Shown here one piece after another: positions 34,529 to 46,797 of a DNA stretch of 64,000 nucleotides. The notes beneath the pieces were generated by a model. That model ran no database searches. It was given only the letters and a program-made list of their open reading frames with translations, and had not been told where the DNA came from. Both the position numbers and the translations under genes were made by a program. The stretch spans positions 57,659 through 121,658 of the forward strand of contig ADNK01000566.1 of assembly GCA_000320545.1 (NCBI GenBank), written 5' to 3'. Source of the stretch: Bigelowiella natans CCMP2755. Its lineage: Eukaryota; Cercozoa; Chlorarachniophyceae. The stretch's first letter is position 1; each line of letters opens with the position of its first letter.

Positions 34529-36545
34529 ATGTCCAACGCTGTCCAAGGGAACCCAGTGGACCTACAGGTGCAATGATTATAAAGAAAGATTCAAATTGGA
34601 GGGTGACAATTTCTATTCTCATATTCGAAAGAAAACCTTGGGAAAGGGCGGCAAGAAGACTGGGCTCTCATCAAAACATAGAGGATCGCGTTCGAGACAT
34701 AAACTGTATAATTACACACACGCAACACAAACACAAACACGTACAGGAAAAAATAGATACACACACACACACATTATGGGACAGATGCTGCATCCATTCA
34801 TGACCAACCATCCTTCCAATAGATTGTCATCTTTCTTATCAACCTACATATTTTTTTTAAAAATAAACAGCGCCAAGAAATCACGAGCAAAAACTGTGGC
34901 AAGAGCCGCTGCAGATAATAGCGCAGATCGTGTCAGAGGTCATTCATTTATTACCATTATGCAATCAATGCTTCCCAGGAGTTAACATTTCTTAAATTTT
35001 TGTTTTGAAAGTTCTGCTGAATGGCAAGGCATCTGTGAATAAACAGGATGCGACAGGCAGCTGCGCTATTCATTGGGCCGCTAGGTCCGACTACATCCCG
35101 TACACCCCCTATTATTCCATATAAATATTTCTGCGTTCTATGCACACATATGATAATTTCTCACTTTAGCACACGCATTCGTGTATTATCTGTATTTACC
35201 TGTTAAAGAGTTGGTTCTTTCCTCATTAGTTTTCAAAAATAAATCAATTTTCTCCATAAGATTCATGTACATTTACCTGCCAGTTACACAGCTAATAATC
35301 TTTCCCCACACCATCAATTAATCAGGACTGGTAACTGCGATATTATGGATCTTCTAATCGCTGCAAAGGTTTGCCAATATGGTGATGATGTAGTTGCATA
35401 TACTGTGAACACACACCTGTCGATGCGAAGGTCATACTTGGGGAATTCCAACAAACACACCCAAATGTGCACGATACAATCTTATCATTTAAATATCGTC
35501 ATTCATATCGCCGTCTCCTCGAGAGTAGAAATAATGTCACTAACATCTTTAACAGGCAGATTTGGGTGCACGATCTAAAAATTCAAACACTGCTTTTCAT
35601 GAAGCCGCCTGGAAGGGACACAACCCGATAATAGAAATCCTTTTGCGGCACCCTGAAAGTCTCCCGGTGGACATAACAAATAAAGGAGGGGCGACCTGCT
35701 TGCTTTGGGCGGCATGGTTGCTTTTCATTTTAATTTTACCAACAACCTCAATAGCTATGATGAGCTCAACTTTACGGACACACCTACACACACCTATCGC
35801 TGTTCTTGATTGTATTTATCGACCTGTCACCGCTGCTTTTCCCGATAATTTCTCCTTCTTTCTGTAACAATCTACCACCAATGTAAAGGAGAGGGCATGG
35901 AACGACAGCCTCGTTATTGCTTGAATATGGCGCGGACCCGACTATTAGAGATAAAAAAGGTCGCAATCTACAAATCCCAGTTGTAGTAGTAGCGCACATA
36001 GAGTATTTAACGGAATGATGAGCATAAGACACGCAGTAGTCCATCAATGCTTCCATGCATCTTGCATTTGTGGTGATCGATCACCACTACGAGAATAACA
36101 AGCCATACTGATGGAGTTAATATGATGATGATGATGATAATGATAATGATGATCCCAGGGAGGACCGCGAGAGACTTTGCTCGGGCGTACAAGCATTATC
36201 ATATATTCGATATAATAGACCCCGTCATAAAATCCCGCAGCGAAAGCTCAAAGTCACCTGTATCTGCTACTGAAAGTAACAGAAGACAGGAAGGACTCAG
36301 CAAGATTAGGGAAGAAATAAGAGAAGCGGATGCAAACAGACAAAGCAGCGACGATTTGCATCGAGAAGGGAATGGTGAGGGAAAGAAGAATAAGGAAGAG
36401 GCTGGCGACTTGGAGATGGACGATAGCAAAAACACCAAACGTAGAAATAGCGCGAGTGTGGTGGTGGACGATGCTGCTGCTGCTGCCGTTGAAGGTCATT
36501 GACGTGTGTGGGGTTTGTGTCGTTTGCTTTGTTCTTGATTTCCAT

Positions 36546-36587
<42 letters not shown>

Positions 36588-36636
36588 GTTTATATATACA
36601 CACAATTTTATCCATCCAGACACGCGCGTGTCTGTG

Positions 36637-36670
<34 letters not shown>

Positions 36671-37267
36671 AATTCATACGCATTATATATATAATATATA
36701 TATAATATATACTCATCTATGCGTGCTGGTGTCCACAACGATTTGCTGCAACTGTTGATTTGGCAGGAAATGAAGGAACAAGTCAAGAGCAGCCGCACGT
36801 AGTGGTTATCTCCCCAAAAGGAGATGAGGTGCTGATGGGAGCGCCGCGGACCTCTCCCGCGAAGAAAGCGCTGTCTACAGCATCCAAAAAAGTTGTTGTC
36901 CTCAAAAAGGGAGACGAAGACGATAGCCACGCCAAAGGTGGTAGTAGTAGCAGTAGCAGTAGTAGTAATAGATGAAGAAACAACGAAAGAGGAGATGTGG
37001 GGAGATAGGATAATGGGCGTCAAATGCGTGCCTCTAAAATTAACGACTATGTTTTGGAGTGTACCCATCGACGTCCTAGAGTAGGAAAAACTGTTGTTAC
37101 AAAATGTCTATCGTTCTTTTCTCCGAGCGACTGCCATAACGGACAACCGAACACATCGTCATGTTGATAGTTCAGTGCTGCTGCGAAAGAACTTCAAACT
37201 CGAAAACCATCTAGCCGCATCCTCTGCCTAAACCCCAGTTGGGTTATAGATGTCCAGAGTGTACTCT

Positions 37268-37309
<42 letters not shown>

Positions 37310-37396
37310 AGCTCTGAGCATGCACCCTTTCCACAAAAAAAAGCATACACCTGTACACTGGTACTGATGTGTGCTTTGGTTCTAAACATATTCTGT

Positions 37397-37431
<35 letters not shown>

Positions 37432-38962
37432 TGATGATAATCCCTAGAAGAACCAGATACTGCTGCTGCTGCTGCTGCTGTTGCTCCCGGTCTGCAGAGA
37501 TGGCCTTCAATAGCACCAGCCACCCTCGAAGCTTTTCCACGTTCGTCGATAATTCGTGCAGATTTTCACCAGCCATTCAAAGCATTATCACCAATCGCAG
37601 CCTCGCCGCAGAAGGAGCTGTGTCATCGTCATCCCGAAGTCCGTTATTTTCTCTTTTTCTTAGCTATATTGCTGTCTCTGCTCCACACTATGCATATACA
37701 CCACAGCTTATTAGAGTCGTGACAAGAGAACGATGCTTGTTTGCAAACACACCAGGATTCGGATGGCAAGCAGATTCACTTTGGAGAACATGAAGAAGGC
37801 GATGACGATAACAACAAGGAGGAGCAGCTCGCAAAGGAAGATAGCAATGTATTTGTTTGTTGTGCGGAAGTATCTTGCAAGAGTAGATTTACACGAGTTT
37901 ATATTCTTCGCTAGATTGTGCAATAAGAGAACAATGCTTATTATTTTAAAAACAATAGGATTCGGATGGCAAGCAGATTCTCTCTGGAGAACATGAAGAA
38001 GGCGATGACGATAACAACAAGGAGGAGCAGCTCGCAAAGGAAGATAGCAATGTATTTGTTTGTTATGTGGAAGTTACTTGCAAGAGTAGATTTACACGAA
38101 TTTATATTCTTCGCTAGATTGTGCAATAAGAGAACAATGCTTATTATTTTAAAAACAACAGGATTCGGATGGCAAGCGGATTTTCTCTGGAGAACATGAA
38201 GAAGGCGATGACGATAACAACAAGGAGGAGCAGCTCGCAAAGGAAGATAATACTGACGAAAAGGTGCGGGCGCGATGTATTTGTATGTTATGTGGAAGTT
38301 ACTTGCAAGAGTAGATTTACACGAATTTATATTCTTCGCTAGATTGTGCAATAAGAGAACAATGCTTATTATTTTAAAAACAACAGGATTCGGATGGCAA
38401 GCAGATTCTCTCTGGAGAACATGAAGAAGGCGATGACGATAACAACAAGGAGGAGCAGCTCGCAAAGGAAGATAATACTGACGAAAAGGTGCGGGCGCGA
38501 TGTATTTGTATGTTATGTGGAAGTTACTTGCAAGAGTAGATCCACATGAGTATATGCTCTTCTTCGCTAGATTTTGCACTCACATTCACAAAGCTGCTAC
38601 TCCTATTCCTAAGCACTATTATTATCATAATAATAATAATTAGGATCAAGACCAACTCGTTGGAGCCACATCAGAGCCGCTTGGGACGATAGACGAGATT
38701 GTCCAGGAAAAGTACGTTCTTGGAAGGCATGTATTTGTAATCGCATGTTTTCGTTGGAATATATTGACTGCTGGCTCAGCTGGCCAAATTGTGACTTGCG
38801 AGACTTGTTTAAAGATTAATATCATTTTCCACATTTTCATCTCAAACTAGGGACGGGGGCAAGCCTGATGAGCCACGCAAGCGCGGGATATGCCGAACTA
38901 AAGGACGTGGGATGTGTAGCAGTGAAGATGGCCAAAGCTCCAAGAGTTGCGTGGTGATTTAG
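34529..38962 (+). CDS. Ankyrin-repeat protein with four tandemly duplicated acidic exons
   Basis: Exons 34529-34567, 34878-34938, 35012-35084, 35326-35368, 35556-35716, 35889-35959, 36159-36374, 36767-36937, 37448-37638, 37756-37848, 37959-38051, 38162-38263, 38387-38488, 38644-38711, 38851-38962 sum to 1596 bases (531 residues), all in phase. About four ankyrin repeats lie in the first 140 residues: VRVLLNGKASVNKQDATGSC, AIHWAARTGNCDIMDLLIAA, AFHEAAWKGHNPIIEILLRH and LLLEYGADPTIRDKKG. A charged disordered region follows, then four copies of DSDGKQ...GEHEEGDDDNNKEEQLAKED, then a Lys/Cys-containing tail ending CVVI. Ankyrin repeats bind proteins; partner and site are unknown. The join after exon 8 is the least certain: reading on past 36937 would end the protein at 36975 (290 residues). 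No other start fits the downstream exons. Confidence 0.75.
36549..36669 (+). repeat. (TA)n and (TG)n microsatellites in an intron
   Basis: TA run 36549-36586 and TG run 36641-36669, inside the intron between ankyrin-gene exons 7 and 8. Confidence 0.95.
37268..37484 (+). repeat. (GA)n, (ATA)n and (CTG)n microsatellites
   Basis: GA run 37270-37307, ATA run 37398-37429, CTG run 37460-37483. The CTG run is translated as poly-Ala in exon 9 of the ankyrin gene model. Confidence 0.9.
37756..38590 (+). repeat. Four near-identical tandem exon-plus-intron units
   Basis: Units start at 37756, 37959, 38162 and 38387, so they are spaced 203, 203 and 225 bases apart. Exon and intron parts are nearly identical between copies. 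Units 3 and 4 carry 22 extra bases at the exon end. Confidence 0.95.
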
Positions 38963-39221
38963 TGCGCAACATTTTCCATTTTGTGTACACGGGTTCTCGA
39001 TATCAGGGACCGGGTACAACAGCTAAGCACACACACACGCTGTGATGTTTTCCCTCACATTGTCGCGGCGAGGGAGATTGATATGTGGAGACATCCACTC
39101 TTAGGAAAATATTCTACTGCATCCTGGAATGTTATTGCAACTAATATGCATGTGCGAGATAGCTGGGCATAGACCTAGAGATGTGTAAAGTATATACTGC
39201 TGCTGATATAGGCGTCATGCA

Positions 39222-39413
39222 TGCAATATGAGACGGATGTAGTGATGTGATTAAATCTTTTGAATATAGACATCCTAATGTAGCCATTATAACATATGTA
39301 TTACACCGGACATCATTACTCGCCGCCCAGCATGCTAGCATGCGCCTATGAGACGGACGTAATTAACAAATTAAATTTTTTGGTCATCCTAATGTAGCTA
39401 TGCATAGGTGCTA
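39222..39413 (-). repeat. Two dispersed repeat copies
   Basis: Copies in reverse orientation around 39222-39296 and 39347-39413: GAGACGGA(T/C)GTA, AAATTTTTT, then CATCCTAATGTAGC. The stretch 38963-39713 holds no supported gene. Confidence 0.7.
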
Positions 39414-39713
39414 TATAAATGCGCTATGCGATTAACCGAAGATACTATAGATCGAAGAGCAGACCGACTTGCAAAATATAAAGAAATACTCAAGCGATAT
39501 GCCATGTAGCACACGCGGCTAGCACTGCATCATAATAATAATAATTCGCTGGGTTTACTAAATAACGCAACTTCGCCATCTTGATACTTCAGCACAATGA
39601 ATATTCCTATGCTACTACTACAGTTTGCTCTGCTGTACAGCAGCACTCAGACTTAGAAGGTGTGACGTTCCGTACCAGGTTAGCCAGCATTGGACCTAGA
39701 TATTGACAATGAC

Positions 39714-41515
39714 TCAATCATCTTTCTGACCATGCAATTTTCGCAGCTGCAGATGTAGTTGTAATAAGTAATAAGCGACACCACCTATTCCTGGAAGTCT
39801 CATCAGCTGATCGCGAATAGTCGGAACTTGTCCCCGGAATGTGGACATAATCATCTGCAAGTAGTAGTAGTAGTAGTAGTAAGTAGTAGTAGTAATAGAC
39901 ACACAGCCATGTGATTATTGGTCATTGCGGGTAGCTAGTGCCGTCGCCTCAGCGAAACCGACCTACCTTTGCAGTTTGGATGATGTGCTTAGCCTTCTGC
40001 TTGTTGTAGTGGACAAAACTGACACCGAAGAAGGGGAAATAGTCATACTTCCACGGGGCGAAGATAACATACTATGAGAACAGGAGCTGCCTATTGTAAT
40101 TGATGCCGATATATCTGGAATACAGGCAGTACCGTATCATCCTCCTGAGCTCTACTTCGTCAAACACCGAGAAAGTAGCCTGAGTGTTCGTTCCAATGCA
40201 AGGGTGCTGTCTGTGCGATCAGTTACGCTACGACGATGTGATGACAATTACCGCATCCAGAGACTTTCCATCTTTGCAGAGGCAACTGTTTTCTTTCATC
40301 GTCTGTGGAAGAAGCATAATACATCGGACCCTGATCTATGATGCGCCGTCATTGCAAGTGTGTATATGTGGCTAACCCGTATCGCTTTGCAGACGATGGT
40401 AAACTGTGTCTGCTTCGACATTATCGCGCCTATTAAAAGCTGTTGCACATAACATGATACAACATACACAAGTTCTCAAATCCGCCGCTTCTTTTCGATG
40501 CCAAACGACAACCTGAAACTTTATGCTCTCGTAGGGCAAGCTGAGGTCTCGCAGGGGCGCCCATTTCTTTATTTCATGTGCTTTAATCTCTGACGCGGTC
40601 ATGAGCTTCTTGTTGCGGTTCTTCTCTGATGAAGACGACGTTGATGATGATGAGGAAACCTTGCTACCACTGGCGCTGCTGCGCTTTAGTTGCAACGAGG
40701 GCCTGCTGCTCAGGATCGTAGTTTCCCCAGGACCTGCGCCAAAACCGCAGCGTTGTTTTACGGGGTGAAACGAGTGTGCAGAGCATCAAATACATCATCA
40801 TCATCATCATTGCGTGAAGAAGAAAGACAGCGAATCACCTTTAGATGAAGACGCACCGCCAAAACGAAATGAATCGAAGAAATCAAGACTTAAAGTGTTT
40901 TCTCGGGGTGGGAGCTTCTTCTCGTCCACTGGCATGCGTGACGAAGCGTTGTTGGCGCTGCCTTCCTCATTACAACCACTACTACTACTACTACCGCCGC
41001 CACCACCATCGCTATTCCTCTCGAGCGATCCCTTTCGGCGAAGCGGACTACTCGAGATCTCGTCTTCCTCTGCTCGCTCTAGGGGCGGGGGTTCCCTATC
41101 ATCCTTCAGCGCGGCAGCTGATATAGTAGTGTCGTTGTTGTTCTGCTCACCACTATGGTTGCGCTCATCGGACGAATCACTTTGAGGCTGATTTGCTGGA
41201 TACTCCTCCTCCTCCCCTGCTTGGTCCAACCCGTGGCGACCTCGCTTTGGGTTCTTCCCTGGTGAACACGCTCTGTCGAGCTTTACTTCACAGTCTTTCT
41301 TCTTACCCCCTGCCCTTCCAAAAGGAGCCTGAGATTTGAGATAGATAATCGGTGCTCACGGAAAAAACAACAACAACGAGGAGGAGAAGGAAGACCTCAT
41401 CCTCGAACGCGTTTTCATCATCGAGCTCGATCAGGTGGTCAACGGGGAGAATGCGCTTCCTCTTATGCCTGCCAGCATCGTCCGGACTACTCAGCTCTGG
41501 GTTGGAGCTGACCAT
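39714..41515 (-). CDS. Disordered, probably nuclear protein of unknown family
   Basis: Start ATG at 41515. Exons: about 41515-41393, 41323-40846, 40733-40513, about 40310-40260, about 40170-40145, about 40069-39965, then about 39857-39714. Phases agree at each junction checked. The N-terminal 250 residues are low-complexity and charged, rich in S, E, D and R/K (KRKRILPVDHLIELDDENAF; GKNPKRGRHG; poly-S), typical of nuclear regulators. A folded C-terminal part begins near MTASEIKAHEIKKWAPLRDL, includes VIFAPWKYDYFPFFGVSFVH and QVPTIRDQLMRLPGIGG, and ends LRKLHGQKDD. No family is recognised. A TAG in frame at about 40065 must be spliced out by an 88-base intron starting at GAA/GTAGAG, or be read through. 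Confidence 0.6.
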
Positions 41516-41747
41516 CCGAACAGCAGGGCAGCAGGAACAATCAGGGAGAAGGAGGCGGCGGAAGAGGCATTTAAATACTGCGTTTCTTTTTTTTTAAAAT
41601 CGAGGGGATTTGATCGTAAATTGGATTTGAAATGTTGTCGCTGTGGCTAAAAGGGATCCTTTGCTTGTCGCGAGTAGCAGTAGTAGCAGTAACTAGTAGT
41701 TAGTCCAAACGCTGCCTCCTCCTCCCTGCGAGTAGCGACCAGCAGCG

Positions 41748-42001
41748 ATGGCGGCGCCCCAGCAGCAGCAGCAACAGCCGCCGCAGGGGAGTGGAGTCCT
41801 GACGATTTTCAGCAAGGACGCTGTCCTTGACTGGGCCATTGGAGGGGGTGAGCACGTAGTTGTGGATGAGTAGCATGCGGTGGTGGGCAGTTGGGGAGAT
41901 CATTGGTAAGGTGTCATCGTTCCAGAGCATGCCTACATTGACGTACCGAACGGTTCTCGACAGTTTATAAATGTGATTGAACACCACGTGACACACACAT
42001 A

Positions 42002-42034
<33 letters not shown>

Positions 42035-43181
42035 ACACATATCCTCCCCATGATTTTGTGTCCAGCTTCCTCTTCATCCTCCTCCTACTGCGACTACTAC
42101 TACTACTACTACCACTACTACAGGTATGTTCGGTGCCATGTTCGGAGCTACTCAGGCTTTGGTACGAGTTACTTCCCCACTAAAGGCGGCAATCGTTTGC
42201 GCAGCTGAATTTTCAGTCGCAGGGCCTGCATATTACGGTTGAATCTTCTTCTTATCATATCCTCCTAGGATATCATTAGTACCGTCGTTAGTCTTCATCT
42301 CTTTCACACTGTGGTATGTAACGAGCACCCCTTACTCCGCTCCCCCCCTCCTCCTGTTGTCCAGCAATTAGAACGCGCCTGGAAGAGAAACGCGAGAAGG
42401 GGGACATATACAATCCTCTGGTGTCGGGATGCACGGTCGGGTGGTTCCTCGGAGGATATAACGCTACAAAACTAAGTAATATTAAGAAAACGTATAAATG
42501 AAATACATATGCATCATGAAGACTTTCCCATTCTTCTACTGAGCCTCCCTACGTTCATCACGGCAGACTAAAAAAACACGATTCCGCCGCCGCCTCACAA
42601 GATTCTTTTATTGCTCCTCAGCTCGCGGCATCCGCGGCAGCCTGCTCGGATCGACGATCGTAGGAAGCATAGCCGTCATGCAACATTTAGTGTTCCAGAA
42701 AATGGAACGGGACGGTTTCGAGGTAAGTCTGCAGAGATCCTTGTCATGCTAGAGCAAGAGAGCATGGCTGCTGTCGGAGAATGCGTCTTGTTTGCCAAAT
42801 CTGTACAACAACCCTCTACTAGGTGAACCTTCCAGTCCTCTCTTACTCTATTGAATTCCCATCCTGGTAGTTGGATCACACACGCGCGCACACACATGCA
42901 CACACATGCATGCGCATGTGGGCTATACATACTTGAAAAGACAATACCAAATATAGCAACCTCATTTAATTTTGTGCGTGCGTGCGTGCGTGCGTGCGTG
43001 GCATGTTTGATACTAAAGACACCAAATATGGCAACATACTACTCAACAAATTATAAGGTTCCCAATCCAAAAGATGACGCCTGAAGAAATTCAAATGGCA
43101 GAAATTAGAGAGAAGGAAAGACGGCGAGCTGGTTACATGCAGCCGCAGGACTCCACAGATGATGATAGCAGTAGCAGCTAG
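41748..43181 (+). CDS. Tim17/Tim22/Tim23 superfamily membrane protein
   Basis: Exons 41748-41847, 42124-42237, 42365-42475, 42622-42722, 43074-43181 give 534 bases (177 residues) in phase. After a Q/P-rich start come the glycine-spaced helices of the family: WAIGGGMFGAMFGATQAL, CAAEFSVAGPAYYAIRTRLE, DIYNPLVSGCTVGWFLGG and GIRGSLLGSTIVGSIAVMQH. The loop ahead of the third helix matches the ISGCxTG-like signature of the superfamily. Members form preprotein translocases or channels in the mitochondrial inner membrane, or amino-acid channels (OEP16) in plastid envelopes; which one applies is not settled. The C-terminal exon is highly charged (MAEIREKERRRAGYMQ) and ends in Ser/Asp. An alternative last acceptor would end the protein eight residues into the exon. 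Confidence 0.82.
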
Positions 43182-43618
43182 TGGAAATATAGGATTTATA
43201 TTGCTAGCCTGAGCGTGCCACCCAGCCATGCAAATTTATTTTGTTTATTTGGCAAGTCAATGTGTTCATTCATGCCATGCGCCAAAACAAGTGGCATTGT
43301 CGTTAGCAGCAGCCGTACGCGTACATAATTACAATGTTTTAATTACAAGCAGGCGCGTAACTCTATTGCTCAACCCGTACATCCGCCTTCACGATAGCCT
43401 AGCAGCAACATGCAAATATATAGTAGACATTATGGTGCTTGTACATGCACCTCTGATCGTGCAGCATCACGGCACACATTTGGCACACATTTTGTGAAAT
43501 CTTCGATCAATGCTTAAATTGATACGATTCATAGCCCCACGCCGTACAACAATAATGCACATGCAAGAGATCATGCGTCTGCTCTAATGATATCGCTCAG
43601 CGAAAGTAGCCTCCCTGT
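43182..43618. other. Intergenic region between convergent genes
   Basis: AT-rich with CATGCA motifs; no supported gene. Confidence 0.5.
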
Positions 43619-44418
43619 CTAGAAGCGCTCATCGTCATCGAGGTCATCTTCGTCGTCATCGTGAAAATTGCCATCGTCACTGGGCAGATCGTCTGCGTTC
43701 ACAATAAGGCAGCAATCACACTCCGATTTATCATTCGTTACAGATATCATCTAGCAAATGATATCGAACATAATTAGCATACAGAGAACAACGAAAACGG
43801 TGCCTCATATACCGTCTGTGAAGCCCTCGTCTTCATCGCCGCTTTCGTCCAGAGAGACCCCCGACCTGTCAATTTCGAAAATTCGGTCATTGAATAATCA
43901 ATGCAAAACAGAAGAATGATTTCAGGAAAATCCCAGAAATAAGAATCGGCACGGATCCTTAAATGCCGATGTCGTTCCGTCCATTCATCTCAAGGATATT
44001 TTTCATGGACAATTATTGCAGAAAGGTGACACAGCAACACGAACAGCACAAAGAAGTCGGCTATCAAACTACGACGACGATGATGACGATGACGACGACG
44101 ATAACTACTACTAGCTACTACAGCTTAGTGAACGTCATAGTTTGCTTGTATTTAGTTACAACCCGTCTGTTAGATCGCTCCCTACAGAGTCCTTGTGTAA
44201 GCCATCATCATTTCCACCGCCCTATAATGAGAATGAGTGTAAAACAGCAGCACCAATTACAACAACGTCAGCTCACTCATATAGCGAGTAGAATGCTTGA
44301 GAATGGTTGACAATCATCATCTCTTTATCGTGGCTAGTACCGCTGAGTCTGACGATTCGTCTTCATCTGAATCAACAGCGTCCATGGACCCCATCTGAAA
44401 GGAAGTTGATTATACCGA

Positions 44419-44473
<55 letters not shown>

Positions 44474-45594
44474 ATACGGGTAAAATGTCAGTGTATATGA
44501 AATGGGAAAGAGAACGGATATATGAAGACTAGGGCATTTTATGTTCATATAAGAGAATAAGGATATTTATTATTACCACAAGTCCCCCGGATTCTGCATC
44601 ACCTCCTCCTGTGAGTGAATGACGATGCAGAAGATGATGTGTCAGAGTAACAACCGTGCAAGAACAACTTTGAGCACACGATGAGTAGCTTCTTCTTGGT
44701 GGTGGCGGTTGTGTTGTTGGTTATGTTTCTCTCTACGACGCTACGGCTCAACCTACCTTGCTTCTTCTTCGTCGTTTTCATCATATCAAGGTCCTGAAAA
44801 TAGTCGAAGCATTAACCACAAACACCACAATCTTAGGACCAACCAAAGCTTTCACATTTGCGAACAACTTCATCATCGATGCTGTCGCAAGAGGGGTGCC
44901 ACTACTGGACTCTTTGCGGCCGTAGCCCCCGTGTGTAAGAATGGCATTGAAACTTCTAAAATTGGTCGCCACAGGCAATCAGCAGCAACTGACTGACAAG
45001 ACTAACTGACATCATCATCCTCTTCCTCGTCTCCATCTGCGCCGCCAACATTTCCTCCTGAAGACACATAGAGTAAACTTAAAAGCACGTCATCGGTGAA
45101 TGCAACAAAAGGCAGATAGATTATATCAGAGCAAAATAAGAATAACAGTCGCAGCAGCAGCAGTCCAGTAAATCACCTTCCTCCCCTCTTAGGACACGAA
45201 GCTCCTCGTCTTTAATGCGCTTTTGCTTACGGCGCAGGATGCGGTCATTCTACATGAACGAGGTCCGATGAGAGCAATAGCAGATAATAAAAAGTAGCAC
45301 TCGAATTCAGACGAAGGGGTGACAACGAAGAAGGCAATGTGCAGGAAACGGCGCCCCCTCCCCTGCAGCAAAAAGTATCTTTCTGTTCTGTCACAGATCG
45401 TCGATGGCAGGGGCAAGTATGTTGACATATACTACTGGCACTGATATACTTATTTCAAATCACACCTCTCTCTGCTTTTCCCTCTCAGCTTCATAATACT
45501 TCTCCAGCTCGGCCTCCAGATAGTTTAAATTACGGAATCTGGCAAAAGGGGAAGGGAAAAAAGGGTGAAATCAAAGCAGACGATGCGAGCCGCC

Positions 45595-45645
<51 letters not shown>

Positions 45646-46736
45646 ATATTTAACATTCTCTACTGTCATTATGCATGCGTGCGTGTGTTTATATCGCCAC
45701 ACATGCCGCTCGTGTTCTGCTCATTAGCAGTTATGATCTTACCTCTCCAAATAGGACTCGTAGACCATCTTCAGCTCAGTTTCTAACCTGTCGTATTCCT
45801 CCATAAAGGCAGGGCGCACCTAGATGAATAGGGCGAGGATGAGGGGGAGGAGGAGGAGGAAGAGGAGGATATTCTAGAGGAGGCCGAAGAATGCTCTGGA
45901 TACATCAGTTACACGTGTTAAAATCGTTGAGAACGACCTTTTTGAGGGTACGCAATCGCTTCTCCGCGCGCTCCAAATCCGTCTGCTTTCTCTCAATCTA
46001 AGGCCGATGAAAGAAAAAGAAGAAGAAGAAAAAAAATAAGGACGACGAGGAGCAGTGCGTCTTTGGGGAAGCAGCGGCGATCATTTGTAATTTGCTGTTC
46101 CGCTAGCTTGCCGCAGCAGGAACCTTCATTTTGAGGGATTTCTGGTCCTTCGCTAAATCTGCGCACATCTTTTCGAGTTGAGCAACCTGCCCACACACAC
46201 ACACACACACACACATGTGCAACATGTTAGCTTAATCTTGGTATTCTCAAGACTGCTACTCTGGGTCGTGGTTTCTATTCCATAATCATTCATCATGCAT
46301 TGGCTAGGTTTTTCGCCAGTCTTTGGACGGAATCTACACCCATCAATCAAACTCACATTGTCAGTGATGCTATTTATCTGCTCGCGAATGCTTCGTTCTA
46401 TAGTTTCCCTGATGTACACGATGATAAGTCCTCTCAGCGTAAGAAAGAAGAAGACTAGGAGGCAGCTATGCACGGGACTATACATGTACTCTCCCCGCAC
46501 ATGCAATTGCGCTAACTAGATGGAAGAAAGGTGAGGAAGTGCGACAGCAAATAAACTCAATCAATGCACCGTCATATGAAATTTACCGAGCTGCATTGCT
46601 TTCAAGATTCATAGATATCGAATCCACAAATTGGATTGCCTTCTCGCGGCTCCTTTTCAATTCACCCTCCTACGAAAAAGGTGTAGTAGAAAATAGAGCA
46701 TTAGAACAACCCCTATCCCTCCCGTCTCTCTATATA

Positions 46737-46797
<61 letters not shown>

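Noticed and set aside
37382-37576. Minus-strand frame with helical composition (ENLHELSTNVEKLRGWLV)
   Set aside because: No partner exons or start on that strand; the plus-strand frame fits between phase-matched exons of the ankyrin gene. Kept only as a weak alternative.
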